From the NCBI GenBank assembly GCA_001270045.2, contig DF970666.1:124001-188000 (forward strand): DNA of 64,000 nt, given 5' to 3'. The stretch comes from Bacteroidales bacterium 6E (lineage in GTDB: Bacteria > Bacteroidota > Bacteroidia > Bacteroidales > Prolixibacteraceae). Below are positions 54,096 to 62,369 of this stretch, one piece after another. Below the pieces are notes generated by a model that saw nothing but the letters and a program-made list of their open reading frames with translations, did no database searches and was not told the origin of the DNA. The number at the start of each line of letters is the position of its first letter. The stretch's first letter is position 1. A program made the translations under genes and the position numbers.

Positions 54096-54159
54096 GGTTC
54101 AGGAAAACGGTTCGGAAACTCCCAATATAACAATTTATCGGGCACCGGACATCATTTCA

Positions 54160-54975
54160 TTAATAAGACTCTTTTTCCGAAGGAAAGTTGCCTGCCCTGA
54201 CGTCGTCGGCGTATTTCCCGACGGCCTCGTGCACGGTGTCGGCCAGACTGGCATACCGTCTCAGGAAGCGTGGCGAGAACTGTTGCGTGATGCCCAGCAT
54301 GTCGTGTAGCACCAGCACCTGTCCGTCGACATTGCCACCAGCCCCGATGCCGATCACCGGGATGGAGAGCTTTTCGGCAACCGCCTTGCCCAATGATGCC
54401 GGGATTTTCTCGAGAACCACCGAGAAACAGCCTGCTTCCTGCAGCAGGAGGGCGTCCTCGATCAGCTTTTCGGCCTCCTCCTCGTCTTTCGCCCTGACGG
54501 CATAGGTGCCGTATTTGTTGATGCTCTGGGGCATCAGTCCGAGGTGTCCCATTACCGGGATGCCTGCCGTGAGGATGCGCTTCACCGACTTGATGACTTC
54601 CTTGCCGCCTTCGAGCTTGACGGCATCGGCAGCGGTTTCCTTCATGATGCGGATGGCCGAGTTGAGTGCGGCACGCGAATTGCCCTGGTAGGTGCCGAAG
54701 GGGAGGTCGACCACCACAAGAGCCCTTTTGACGGCCCTGACCACCGATGCGCCATGGTATATCATCTGGTCGAGTGTGATGGGCAGCGTGGTCTCGTTGC
54801 CGGCCATGACGTTGGAGGCCGAGTCACCGACAAGGATGACATCCACCCCGGCTTCGTCGACCAGCCGGGCCAGACTGTAATCATAGGCGGTCAGCATGGC
54901 AATCTTCTCGCCCCTCGACTTCATCTCGGTAAGCCGATGTGTGGTCACTTTCCTGATTTCCTGATGTACGGACAT
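54160..54975 (-). CDS. panB: 3-methyl-2-oxobutanoate hydroxymethyltransferase
   Basis: This 271-residue protein has [61 protein letters not shown] and [21 protein letters not shown], the full PanB signature with metal-binding Asp and Glu residues. It makes ketopantoate for pantothenate and CoA. No panC or panD is adjacent. Confidence 0.94.
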   Translation of the reverse strand: MSVHQEIRKVTTHRLTEMKSRGEKIAMLTAYDYSLARLVDEAGVDVILVGDSASNVMAGNETTLPITLDQMIYHGASVVRAVKRALVVVDLPFGTYQGNSRAALNSAIRIMKETAADAVKLEGGKEVIKSVKRILTAGIPVMGHLGLMPQSINKYGTYAVRAKDEEEAEKLIEDALLLQEAGCFSVVLEKIPASLGKAVAEKLSIPVIGIGAGGNVDGQVLVLHDMLGITQQFSPRFLRRYASLADTVHEAVGKYADDVRAGNFPSEKESY

Positions 54976-54994
54976 AGTTGATGGGATTTAGGGG

Positions 54995-55002
54995 CAAAGT
55001 TA
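54995..55002 (-). promoter_or_regulatory. -7 promoter box of panB
   Basis: TAACTTTG on the minus strand fits TAnnTTTG with a leader of about 13 bases. Confidence 0.4.
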
Positions 55003-55072
55003 GGAAAATAACTGTTGCGGGGTGCGAAAAACTGGTGCGTGATGCGTGTTGCGAAACGGAACGGGGTTCACT

Positions 55073-55300
55073 TTAACTTAACTTTTCAACTGCTTCAACA
55101 AAATCTAATTTAATGAGTTCCCAATATTTATTTTTATGGCAGATTGGCTCAAAATCATTATCGGCAATTTCAAAATTGGTAAAGTTCCGGAGTATTTCAT
55201 GGGGGTAGTGTGCATACCGATAACGCTCTGCATGTAACTGAATCATTTGAGGAATTGAATAATAGTCCAGCTCATCAAAGATATTTCTCGATATTTTTTT
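55073..55300 (-). pseudogene. AbiEii-type nucleotidyltransferase, C-terminal fragment
   Basis: A frame overlapping the end of the HTH gene ends in TAA at 55073 and reads IFDELDYYSIPQMIQLHAER, YPHEILRNFTNFEIADND, then YWELIKLDFVEAVEKL. This is the pattern of the C-terminal helices of AbiEii/AbiGii toxins. Only about 75 codons are open, there is no ATG before QMIQLHA, and the nucleotidyltransferase core is absent. It is read best as a remnant. A short functional protein starting at the internal ATG (57 residues) is possible but less likely. Confidence 0.45.
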
Positions 55301-55787
55301 CTAATATGTAGGAACGGTTTGTAATTTGGGCCAAGATGGCTTGAACTTCCTCTTTCCCATAAAATCGAATTATTTCAAGAATTTCCTGGTCGTTACCCCG
55401 CTCAAATGTTCGCTTTATTACACTGGCTTTGCTCTTTTCCCAATCGATGGAATGAATATCTGTATCCCAAAATAAAACAGGTCGTAAAAGCTTTAAGTCA
55501 GGCAGTTTTTCCCGGGCTTGTTTTTTCTTTTGTTGCTCTATGTCGTAATAAGCTTGTAAAACCAAAAAGAAACTTTCATCAATACCTAATGCATCGCCAA
55601 GTCCTATGGAAAGTGCCGGGTTTATACGACGTTTGCCTTTGGTGATATCTCCCAACAGTTGAGGATACTCTCCAATAATCAAGGCAAAACGTCTTTTGGG
55701 GAGTTTTCTTTTTTTCAACTCCCTTTCGAGGATAATTCCCGGATGTATACCCTTCAGTAGTGTAATATTTTCTTCAATGGTACTCAT
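55275..55787 (-). CDS. HTH regulator with DUF6922-like C-terminal domain
   Basis: From ATG 55787 the protein has 170 residues. The N-terminal half resembles HigA/VapI-type HTH proteins (HPGIILERELKKRKLPKRRFA, LLGDITKGKRRINPALSIGLGDALG). The C-terminal half, LRPVLFWDTDIHSIDWEKS then FERGNDQEILEIIRFYGKEEV, matches the small DUF6922 domain that in my memory often precedes AbiEii toxins. The fragment at 55073 is exactly such a toxin end. A palindromic operator with the -7 box lies immediately upstream. Confidence 0.75.
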   Translation of the reverse strand: MSTIEENITLLKGIHPGIILERELKKRKLPKRRFALIIGEYPQLLGDITKGKRRINPALSIGLGDALGIDESFFLVLQAYYDIEQQKKKQAREKLPDLKLLRPVLFWDTDIHSIDWEKSKASVIKRTFERGNDQEILEIIRFYGKEEVQAILAQITNRSYILEKNIEKYL

Positions 55788-55802
55788 GACATTAATTACC
55801 TC

Positions 55803-55828
55803 AAATGTAAACAAATTTATTTACATTT
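55803..55828 (-). promoter_or_regulatory. Promoter/operator of the HTH-DUF6922 gene
   Basis: AAATGTAAA and TTTACATTT (9-base perfect arms, 8-base spacer) enclose TAAATTTG (55812-55819, minus strand), a -7 box. Binding here would block the promoter, as in autoregulated antitoxins. It places the start at 55787 rather than 55814. Confidence 0.55.
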
Positions 55829-55869
55829 AATTCACTGCAATTTGAAAAATACCCGGACCCCGAACCGTT

Positions 55870-57039
55870 TCAGTACGTCATCCCAAACTGCCAAAGTGGT
55901 ATCGTGTTAAGGTAACCGTGTTCAATGTCGTCTTTGACGATAAAGGCATTGTCTAAACCCTGGATTTGCTTCAATCCTTTGTTCTTGCCACCTACCTCGA
56001 AGGTTATGTCGCCTACCTTGAAGTCAGCGACAGGGGAGACTGTGACATTATGCCTGACCCGCAACTGGTTCACGAAAAATGTTTCCCTGATATTGCCTTT
56101 ATTGGCATTATCGCTGGCCAAACTGTATATTAAATTTGTATTGTCGAGGTAAATTTTGTCCACCTTGCCCAAGCCCCTGATTCCCCCGGTCGAATCGCGC
56201 AGTTGCGCAATCATACCGGCCTCCTCAATAAACAGGCAATAATCCGTGATATTGTTCCTGCTGGCAGACAAGGCAGTCGCAATGCTTTTCATGTTGGGCT
56301 TGAACGGAACGCTTCGGGCAATAATGGCCATCAGTTGCTTGAGTTTGCGACCGGTCGACATGTTCATGCCGGCATACATGGGAATGTCCGTTTCGAGAGT
56401 CTGGTTCACAATTTGTTGAATCCTCAGGTCGAAATCATCTTCCAGGGCAAAAGGATAATATCCTCTTTTCAGGTAATCTTCAAACAATGGCAACGGATGC
56501 TGAATATCGGGGATTTCGGCCTTGTGGGCAAGGATCTCTTCAAGTGTATAGGCAGGGAACGACAAGTTGTGAAACAGTTGCAAGTACTCCCTGAATGACA
56601 GTCCTTGCATTGAATAGATGATTGCCCGGCGGCTTAGGTCGGCTGCCCCTTTTTTAATATCCAAGATAGAAGAACCCGTGAAGACAACATTTAGCCCGGG
56701 ATGGTAATCGTAAATCAGCTTCAGTTCCTTCGACCACTCCTTGTATTTATGGATCTCGTCGATAAAAAGGTATTTGCCACCCATTTTCACGAAATCGTCG
56801 GCGAGGTCAAGCAGCTTCCTATCGGCAAAATAGAAATCCTCGGCTGTTACATAAAGCGTTTCGGCCGGATTCAGGTCCTTTTTAATATGCTGCAAAACCA
56901 AGGTGGTCTTCCCCACGCCACGTGGACCGGTCAGACCGATCATCCGGTTTTTCCAGTTAATTTCTGAATAAATGTACCGGAAGAAAGTGGCATCAGTCTC
57001 CTGAAGGATCTTTGTAAATAGCTGGAATAGCTTGTCCAT
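55870..57039 (-). CDS. DUF4143-type AAA ATPase (paralogue B)
   Basis: From ATG 57039 the protein has 389 residues and follows paralogue A along its whole length: Walker A LTGPRGVGKTTLVLQHIKK, Walker B YLFIDEIHKYKEW, sensor VVFTGSSILDI, DLSRRAIIYSMQGLSFREYL, and a C-terminal ADFKVGDITFEVGGKNKG with an EVGGK nuclease-like motif. Function is unknown. Three palindromic 32-bp units lie just upstream of the start. Confidence 0.8.
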   Translation of the reverse strand: MDKLFQLFTKILQETDATFFRYIYSEINWKNRMIGLTGPRGVGKTTLVLQHIKKDLNPAETLYVTAEDFYFADRKLLDLADDFVKMGGKYLFIDEIHKYKEWSKELKLIYDYHPGLNVVFTGSSILDIKKGAADLSRRAIIYSMQGLSFREYLQLFHNLSFPAYTLEEILAHKAEIPDIQHPLPLFEDYLKRGYYPFALEDDFDLRIQQIVNQTLETDIPMYAGMNMSTGRKLKQLMAIIARSVPFKPNMKSIATALSASRNNITDYCLFIEEAGMIAQLRDSTGGIRGLGKVDKIYLDNTNLIYSLASDNANKGNIRETFFVNQLRVRHNVTVSPVADFKVGDITFEVGGKNKGLKQIQGLDNAFIVKDDIEHGYLNTIPLWQFGMTY

Positions 57040-57070
57040 GGCAGTATATTTTCCGTAAAAATACAAAATA

Positions 57071-57155
57071 TGCACTTAAGGAGTGCATATTTTGGTGAAA
57101 AATGCACTATTGCAGTGCAAATATGAGTGAAAAATGCACCTAGAGAGTGCATATT
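57071..57155. repeat. Three tandem 32-bp units with palindromic core, upstream of ATPase paralogue B
   Basis: TGCACT-N5-AGTGCA occurs at 57071-57087 and 57103-57119, and TGCACC-N5-AGTGCA at 57135-57151, at exactly 32-base spacing. The spacer TATTTTGGTGAAAAA and its variants are conserved, while the five central bases (TAAGG, ATTGC, TAGAG) vary. The period equals three helical turns, so a cooperative regulator could bind one face. Confidence 0.8.
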
Positions 57156-57174
57156 CTGCCATTACTTTTGAATT

Positions 57175-57258
57175 GACGCGATCAATCGCGTCACCACAAT
57201 TCGTTTGCCAATTGATGATTGTGAATCGGGTCGCCACAATTTATTTTTCAGTTGATGG
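57175..57258. repeat. Dispersed repeat with GACGCGAT palindrome, copies 2 and 3
   Basis: 57175-57219 matches the copy at 52117 in about 40 of 45 positions, including GACGCGAT-CA-ATCGCGTC and CCACAATT. A degraded copy with GGGTCGCCACAATTTATTTT follows at once. Confidence 0.6.
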
Positions 57259-57430
57259 TTTGGGAAAAGAAATGGATGTAAAGCTCAAGATAAGGTGCCA
57301 ATTTACGCACCTTCATTTTTATTCCGTCACTTGCCAGTAAATCGACCCGAAAATCGGCAAAATGTTTTTCAATTACTTCGCGTTTGCCAAACATCAACAA
57401 CCCGGAGGGCTTGTTTTTCGAAAATGGTAG
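57248..57430 (-). pseudogene. Possible remnant of an AlbA_2-type ATP-binding protein
   Basis: An open frame of about 60 codons ends in TGA at 57248. It reads LPFSKNKPSGLLMFGKREVI, then EKHFADFRVDLL. The segment GLLMFGKREVI resembles the 'GLLLFGK' strand-turn in the middle of AlbA_2/HATPase proteins, to which the intact neighbouring gene belongs. The rest of the protein is missing. An ATG at 57394 would give only 48 residues. The resemblance is short, so this is tentative. Confidence 0.3.
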
Positions 57431-57458
57431 TATTTTGTGTTAGGGTTTGAGTAAACTT

Positions 57459-58973
57459 TCATTCCCCATCTTTTTTCAAGAGTTTTAAAAACAAATTACC
57501 TTTCTCAGTAATCCGATATTTCTGATTGGAACTCTGTTCCGTATCCGGTACAGTCCATTCTACTAAATTGTCTTTTCTCAGCTTCGACACAATTTTCTTT
57601 AGCTGTCCTGATATGGATTTTTGTCCTAGTGCAACTGACAATTCTTTTGTTGATAATGTTCTGTCTGATACCAAACGAAGTACTTTGCTATATAACGTTT
57701 CTTTTTGCAACTCGTGCTGCAACTCGTGCTGCAACTCGTGCTGTAACTCGTGCTGTAACTCGTGCTGTAACTCGTGCTGTAACTCGTGCTGTAACTCGTG
57801 CTGCTGCAAATAGTTTTTGTTGGTGAAAACAACCCGAAATGCAATTCCCGGTTCTTTCCATGATAATTCAATTTCAGGATAAGATTGCATTTCACTGGCA
57901 ATTAATCTCAAGCCGTTGCCCCATTGTTCAATAATTCCTAAGCGTTTAAAAACAGGTGCCAATATTTTATTCCGAATATCAGACTGACCAGAATCCATAT
58001 CGCTAAAATCCACAGTTGGCATAAGTTTGCCCGGACTGGTAATTTCAACTTTATCATCGAAAATGGCAATTTTAATGTCTTTACCGGAAAGAGAATAATC
58101 ACGATGAATCACTGCATTACGGATAACTTCCCTGATGGCAACTATCGGGTATTCCCAACGGTCGTTTCTGAAAACTCCCTGATAATCGGTTGTACCTTGT
58201 GAAATATGGCGCAAAATAAATTGATAGGCTTGTTCGGCTTGTAACCCAATATTTGAATCTATAGTTTTCTGGTCGATAAAATTACCGGGGACAGTTCCTT
58301 TAAACCTGGCACATTCAATTTTTGCATAAGGAAACATCTGTTTTCCCAAATCGTCATCAGAAAGCAGTATTAAAGCATTAGTTGGTAGTTCCTGCCCCTG
58401 TTCGGTTTTGAATAATTCTAATTTCTGAAGGACCTGCTTACTTAGTTTCTCTCCGGTCTTTTCAATAAATAATGCTTTAAAAGAATCAATATTAATTTCG
58501 TCCAATGTTTTTTGAAAAACCAATTCACTGTCGAAAGAAATATTCTGCTTTTGTCGTTCGAGTTCCTGAATTATTTCACGACTTGCCTGCCGATTTGAAG
58601 AACCAACCCGAATAAAAGTTCCTGATTCAATTCCTCTATTTCTCAGGTAATAAGGAGGAGCGCTCCCTTTATAGACTTTGGTACGTATTACATGTTTCTC
58701 ATCATGATTCAGAAATACTATTTCCGGCAAAATAACGGGAGAACATTGGTCATGAATAATGTTACTTATTTTCTCTTCAAGTTCTATCAACTCGTCTTCC
58801 TCAAGTCCAATAATTTCCCTCGGATTATCCTGAATACCCAGATAAAATTCACCACCGGCATCATTGGCAAAACTAACAATGGTTTTAGCTAATTCGGCAC
58901 TGGTTGGCAGTTTTGCCTTAAACTCCAATCGTCTTCCTTCGGGTTGTTGTAATATTTCTTTTAACCTTGCCAT
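57459..58973 (-). CDS. AlbA_2/Schlafen-type ATP-binding protein with in-frame HELQ repeat
   Basis: This 504-residue protein has an AlbA_2 domain (about 1-130, EGRRLEFKAKLP and VSFANDAGGEFYLGIQDN), a HATPase-like region (about 255-385, REVIRNAVIHRDYSLSG, WGNGLRLI) and a C-terminal winged helix (about 435-495). Between the last two, residues 391-422 are eight HELQ units. The family includes RecG-like regulators and phage-defence proteins; its role here is unknown. The gene is clearly AT-richer than rluA, panB and dnaK, suggesting transfer. Confidence 0.82.
   Translation of the reverse strand: MARLKEILQQPEGRRLEFKAKLPTSAELAKTIVSFANDAGGEFYLGIQDNPREIIGLEEDELIELEEKISNIIHDQCSPVILPEIVFLNHDEKHVIRTKVYKGSAPPYYLRNRGIESGTFIRVGSSNRQASREIIQELERQKQNISFDSELVFQKTLDEINIDSFKALFIEKTGEKLSKQVLQKLELFKTEQGQELPTNALILLSDDDLGKQMFPYAKIECARFKGTVPGNFIDQKTIDSNIGLQAEQAYQFILRHISQGTTDYQGVFRNDRWEYPIVAIREVIRNAVIHRDYSLSGKDIKIAIFDDKVEITSPGKLMPTVDFSDMDSGQSDIRNKILAPVFKRLGIIEQWGNGLRLIASEMQSYPEIELSWKEPGIAFRVVFTNKNYLQQHELQHELQHELQHELQHELQHELQHELQHELQKETLYSKVLRLVSDRTLSTKELSVALGQKSISGQLKKIVSKLRKDNLVEWTVPDTEQSSNQKYRITEKGNLFLKLLKKDGE
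57708..57803 (-). repeat. 12-bp in-frame microsatellite inside the AlbA_2 gene
   Basis: Eight 12-base units (CAACTCGTGCTG x3, then TAACTCGTGCTG x5 on the plus strand) encode HELQ repeats. Gain or loss of a unit keeps the frame. The repeat could vary by slippage and change the linker length. Confidence 0.9.
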
Positions 58974-59016
58974 GTTTGAATTTCAAATATCGGTATTTAA
59001 TCAATATTCACAATAA

Positions 59017-59745
59017 TCAGTATTCGATTAAGGAATTATTGTATAGCTGTTCGATTTCCCCTCGGCGACCACGTCGTGAGGCATAGCGCAATAGCTTGCT
59101 TTGGTTGACGTTGTTCCGATCCAGCACGTTCTTGTAGAAATACGACAATTCGGCACCCTGCATAAAATCAAACTCCACATCGAGCGCCACATCTACCAGT
59201 ATTTTTTCGATGGCGGGCATTTTAAACCCTTGTACCTTTTGAAGGGGGGCCTCCGAAATTAAGGGGCGGACGATAATTGATTCGTTACCGTCAATATATC
59301 GGTAGAAATCATCCTTGCCAGGAGTTACATAAACCCGTACAGGATTGTCCCTGTTCAGGAAGTCGAATACAGAAGTGGTTGCATCCCGATCCACATCCAC
59401 ATAGGTGTGATTGACGCCGGGTATGTGATGCAAATAGGGGATGATGGATTGACTGTCCCAAATACAGACTTTAATGAAGGGGAATTTGGCTTTGAGACGC
59501 AAATTGAGTTGCTTTAGCTCTTCCGACAAAAATGGGACATATTTATGTTTTGAAGTCGATGACAAAGCATAGACACCCCTGTCTTCGCGAACGAGAAGAT
59601 TTGATTTTAGCAACCTGTCGAGCTGCTCTGACAAATAATTGGATGAACCCGTTTGCGTCTGAGCTTCCAGATAATCTGTCAGCTCTTTTCGGGTAAACAT
59701 TTTTCGGACAAGCGCAAAGCTTAATATGTCATTTGTTGATACCAT
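59017..59745 (-). CDS. AbiEi-like (DUF6577-type) winged-helix regulator
   Basis: From ATG 59745 the protein has 242 residues: a winged helix ([44 protein letters not shown]) and a C-terminal domain ([41 protein letters not shown]) that resembles DUF6577/AbiEi antitoxins. No toxin gene is adjacent; an AbiEii-type end lies 4 kb away at 55073. The frame is open 200 bases further upstream but a full promoter at 59764 fixes the start. Confidence 0.65.
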   Translation of the reverse strand: MVSTNDILSFALVRKMFTRKELTDYLEAQTQTGSSNYLSEQLDRLLKSNLLVREDRGVYALSSTSKHKYVPFLSEELKQLNLRLKAKFPFIKVCIWDSQSIIPYLHHIPGVNHTYVDVDRDATTSVFDFLNRDNPVRVYVTPGKDDFYRYIDGNESIIVRPLISEAPLQKVQGFKMPAIEKILVDVALDVEFDFMQGAELSYFYKNVLDRNNVNQSKLLRYASRRGRRGEIEQLYNNSLIEY

Positions 59746-59763
59746 TCTGAAATTTGAACCAAA

Positions 59764-59793
59764 CAAATGTATCACATTTATGGCAATAAACAA
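59764..59793 (-). promoter_or_regulatory. Promoter of the AbiEi-like gene
   Basis: On the minus strand TTG (59791-59793) and TACATTTG (59764-59771) are 19 bases apart, matching both boxes. The leader would be about 12 bases. Confidence 0.5.
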
Positions 59794-59833
59794 GGAATAT
59801 TGCCAATTATGTGATTGTGTTTTTGCGGGCGGA

Positions 59834-59852
59834 TACGTCGCGAAGCGCCACC
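59834..59852. repeat. 19-bp direct repeat, left copy flanking dnaK
   Basis: TACGTCGCGAAGCGCCACC is identical to 62315-62333. It sits in a TGCG-rich intergenic patch (59828-59880). Confidence 0.6.
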
Positions 59853-59878
59853 TCGTAACACGCATCGCGCATCCCGCA

Positions 59879-59912
59879 ACAAAAAAAAGCCAGCCTTGCG
59901 GCCAGCTTTTCA
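59879..59912 (-). terminator. Probable terminator of dnaK
   Basis: AAGC..GCC and GGC..GCTT arms with an internal mismatch, with an A run on the plus strand (a T run for minus-strand transcripts). Confidence 0.45.
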
Positions 59913-59933
59913 TCATGTCATGTGGTGGGAGGC

Positions 59934-59957
59934 AGGGAAAGGGCATGCCCTTTCCCT
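59934..59957. repeat. 24-bp perfect palindrome, second copy
   Basis: Identical to the centre of the 38-bp palindrome at 41443-41480, core GGGCATGCCC. It lies 19 bases before the dnaK stop, on the 3' side of the gene. Confidence 0.75.
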
Positions 59958-59976
59958 ACGAAACCGTCCTATATGG

Positions 59977-61905
59977 TTATTTCACTTCCTCGAAGTCTAC
60001 GTCGGTGACTTCCCCGTCGGCATTGGTTTTCTGGCCTTGCTGTCCGCCGGTCGGACCGCCGCCGTTGCCGGCTGTCGGGCCTTGCTGCGGGCCTGCCTGG
60101 GCGCCACCTGCGTTGTACATCTCCTGCGATGCGGCCTGGAAGACCGTATTCAACTCGGCCATGGCCGCGTCTATTGCCGGGAGATCCTGCTTCTGGTGGG
60201 CTTCCTTCAGTTTGGCCAGGGCAGCCTCAATCGGCTGTTTCTTGTCGGCCGGAATCTTGTCGCCAAACTCCTTCAGCTGCTTTTCGGTCTGGAAGATCAG
60301 GCTGTCGGCCTGGTTGATCTTGTCGACCTTTTCCTTTGCCAGCCTGTCGGCTTCGGCGTTGGCGGCAGCTTCTTCCTTCATCTTGCGAATTTCGTCGTCG
60401 GTCAGGCCGCTCGAAGCCTCAATGCGGATCGACTGGGTCTTGCCGGTGGCTTTGTCCTTGGCCGATACGTGCAGGATACCGTTGGCGTCGATGTCGAAAG
60501 TGACCTCGATCTGTGGAACGCCGCGTGGTGCCGGCGGTATGCCGTCGAGGTGGAAACGTCCGATGGTCTTGTTGCCTGCCGCCATGGGCCTTTCACCCTG
60601 GAGGACGTGAATCTCTACCGAAGGCTGGTTATCGCTCGCGGTGGTGAAGGTTTCGGCCTTCTTGGTGGGGATGGTGGTGTTCGATTCGATCAAACGGGTC
60701 ATCACGCCACCCATGGTTTCGATACCGAGCGACAGCGGGGTCACGTCGAGAAGGAGCACATCCTTCACCTCACCGGTGAGTACGCCACCCTGGATGGCGG
60801 CACCTACGGCCACCACTTCATCGGGGTTCACGCCCTTCGACGGTTTCTTGCCGAAGAACTCTTCCACCTTCTGCTGGATGGCAGGGATACGGGTTGAACC
60901 GCCCACGAGGATCACCTCGTCGATGTCAGAGGAGTTCAGTCCGGCATTTTTCAATGCCTTGCGGCAGGGCTCGATGGTAGCCTGGATCAGGCGGTCGGCC
61001 AGCTGCTCAAACTTCGCGCGGGTCAGGGTTTTCACGAGGTGTTTCGGGATACCGTTCACCGGCATGATATAGGGCAGGTTGATTTCGGTCTGGGTAGAGC
61101 TCGAGAGCTCGATCTTGGCCTTCTCGGCGGCTTCCTTTAAACGCTGCAGCGCCATCGGGTCCTTGCGCAGGTCGAGGCCTTCCTCGCTCTGGAATTCGGC
61201 AGCCAGCCAGTCGATGATCACCTGGTCGAAGTCGTCGCCCCCGAGGTGGGTGTCACCGTCGGTCGATTTTACCTCGAATACGCCGTCTCCGAGCTCGAGG
61301 ATCGAGATGTCGAAGGTACCGCCACCGAGGTCGAATACCGCAATTTTCATGTCCTTGTGCATCTTGTCGAGACCATATGCCAGCGAAGCGGCAGTAGGCT
61401 CGTTGATGATACGGCGCACTTTCAGGCCGGCAATCTCGCCGGCTTCCTTGGTGGCCTGACGCTGGGCATCGTTAAAGTATGCGGGCACGGTGATCACGGC
61501 TTCGGTCACTTCCTGTCCGAGGTAATCTTCGGCGGTTTTCTTCATTTTCTGGAGCACCATGGCCGAAATTTCCTGCGGCGAATATTTGCGGTCGTCGATC
61601 TGCACGCGGGGTGTATTGTTGTCGCCGCGAACCACGTCGTAAGTCACGCGGCCCACTTCCTTGGCGCACTGGTCAAATGATTCACCCATCAGTCGCTTGA
61701 TGGAGTAAACGGTTTTCTTGGGGTTGGTAATGGCCTGGCGTTTGGCCGGATCACCGATTTTGCGTTCGCCGTTTTCGACGAAAGCCACAATTGAGGGAGT
61801 GGTACGTTTGCCCTCGCTGTTGGGGATCACCACAGGCTCATTTCCTTCCATAACGGCAACACACGAGTTGGTGGTACCTAAGTCAATTCCGATAATTTTT
61901 CCCAT
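59977..61905 (-). CDS. dnaK: Chaperone DnaK (Hsp70)
   Basis: This 642-residue protein has [66 protein letters not shown] and [13 protein letters not shown], then the substrate domain and a Gly/Gln-rich tail ending DVDFEEVK. It is the ATP-dependent general chaperone. dnaJ and grpE are not adjacent. No CIRCE element or exact TAnnTTTG box was seen upstream, so heat regulation is not visible here. Confidence 0.97.
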   Translation of the reverse strand: MGKIIGIDLGTTNSCVAVMEGNEPVVIPNSEGKRTTPSIVAFVENGERKIGDPAKRQAITNPKKTVYSIKRLMGESFDQCAKEVGRVTYDVVRGDNNTPRVQIDDRKYSPQEISAMVLQKMKKTAEDYLGQEVTEAVITVPAYFNDAQRQATKEAGEIAGLKVRRIINEPTAASLAYGLDKMHKDMKIAVFDLGGGTFDISILELGDGVFEVKSTDGDTHLGGDDFDQVIIDWLAAEFQSEEGLDLRKDPMALQRLKEAAEKAKIELSSSTQTEINLPYIMPVNGIPKHLVKTLTRAKFEQLADRLIQATIEPCRKALKNAGLNSSDIDEVILVGGSTRIPAIQQKVEEFFGKKPSKGVNPDEVVAVGAAIQGGVLTGEVKDVLLLDVTPLSLGIETMGGVMTRLIESNTTIPTKKAETFTTASDNQPSVEIHVLQGERPMAAGNKTIGRFHLDGIPPAPRGVPQIEVTFDIDANGILHVSAKDKATGKTQSIRIEASSGLTDDEIRKMKEEAAANAEADRLAKEKVDKINQADSLIFQTEKQLKEFGDKIPADKKQPIEAALAKLKEAHQKQDLPAIDAAMAELNTVFQAASQEMYNAGGAQAGPQQGPTAGNGGGPTGGQQGQKTNADGEVTDVDFEEVK

Positions 61906-62106
61906 TGTATGATATTTTTAAGTATGTCTTGATGTGTCAAAATTGTTTGTCAGCCATTTCAGGGCAATGATTATGCCACTCGGATTTTTGCCGTCTGACA
62001 CGAAATTATGGCACCCTGACGGGCGGAAAGGCAGGAAAGGATGTCGGAGTGGGGTGACATTTTGGCGGGAAAGAGGTGCGGTGGTGCGGGGTACGTGTTG
62101 CGGGGT

Positions 62107-62223
62107 GGCTGAAAAGGTGCGAGGAACCGAGTTGCGGGTTGCGGGGGCTGAAAAGGTGCGAGGAACCGAGTTGCGGGTTGCGGGGGCTGAAAAGGTGCGG
62201 GGAACCGAGTTGCGAGTTGCGAG
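62107..62223. repeat. 39-bp tandem repeat, three units
   Basis: Units start at 62107, 62146 and 62185 and contain GGCTGAAAAGGTGCG, GGAACCGAGTTGCG and GTTGCGGG; the third has a few substitutions. The period is exactly 39 bases. Confidence 0.85.
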
Positions 62224-62314
62224 GTCCTGCGGACATGCCTTCGGGAATGCCTTCGGTATAAAATAAGTCGGTAAAATTGTTTTAAAGAATCTGTAGTGTT
62301 TCTGTCCGAAGGGT

Positions 62315-62333
62315 TACGTCGCGAAGCGCCACC
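62315..62333. repeat. 19-bp direct repeat, right copy flanking dnaK
   Basis: TACGTCGCGAAGCGCCACC, identical and in the same orientation as 59834-59852. Confidence 0.6.
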
Positions 62334-62369
62334 CCGCATCTCGCAACATCGCAACCCGCACCTTTTTTA

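Larger units (their letters stand above)
61906..62369. other. TGCG-rich intergenic region between dnaK and upxY
   Basis: About 460 bases holding the 39-bp tandem repeat, a 19-bp direct repeat and the upxY promoter. Long frames on both strands here (61934-62266 plus, 61971-62354 minus) are artefacts of the 39-base period. Confidence 0.6.

Noticed and set aside
57071-57155. A CRISPR array
   Set aside because: Units are 32 bases with only five variable bases and there are no spacer-length inserts or cas genes.
57526-57826. Cysteine-rich frames (NSCC, RAAT and STSY repeats) across the microsatellite
   Set aside because: They are other-frame readings of the 12-base repeat inside the AlbA_2 gene.
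59815-61680. Long plus-strand frames opposite dnaK
   Set aside because: They are antisense shadows of a high-GC gene with strong codon bias; the translations look like no protein family.
61906-61990. CIRCE heat-shock operator before dnaK
   Set aside because: No inverted repeat resembling CIRCE is present.
61934-62354. Overlapping long frames on both strands between dnaK and upxY
   Set aside because: They exist only because the 39-bp repeat is a multiple of three and stop-free; the translations are low-complexity and repeat themselves.
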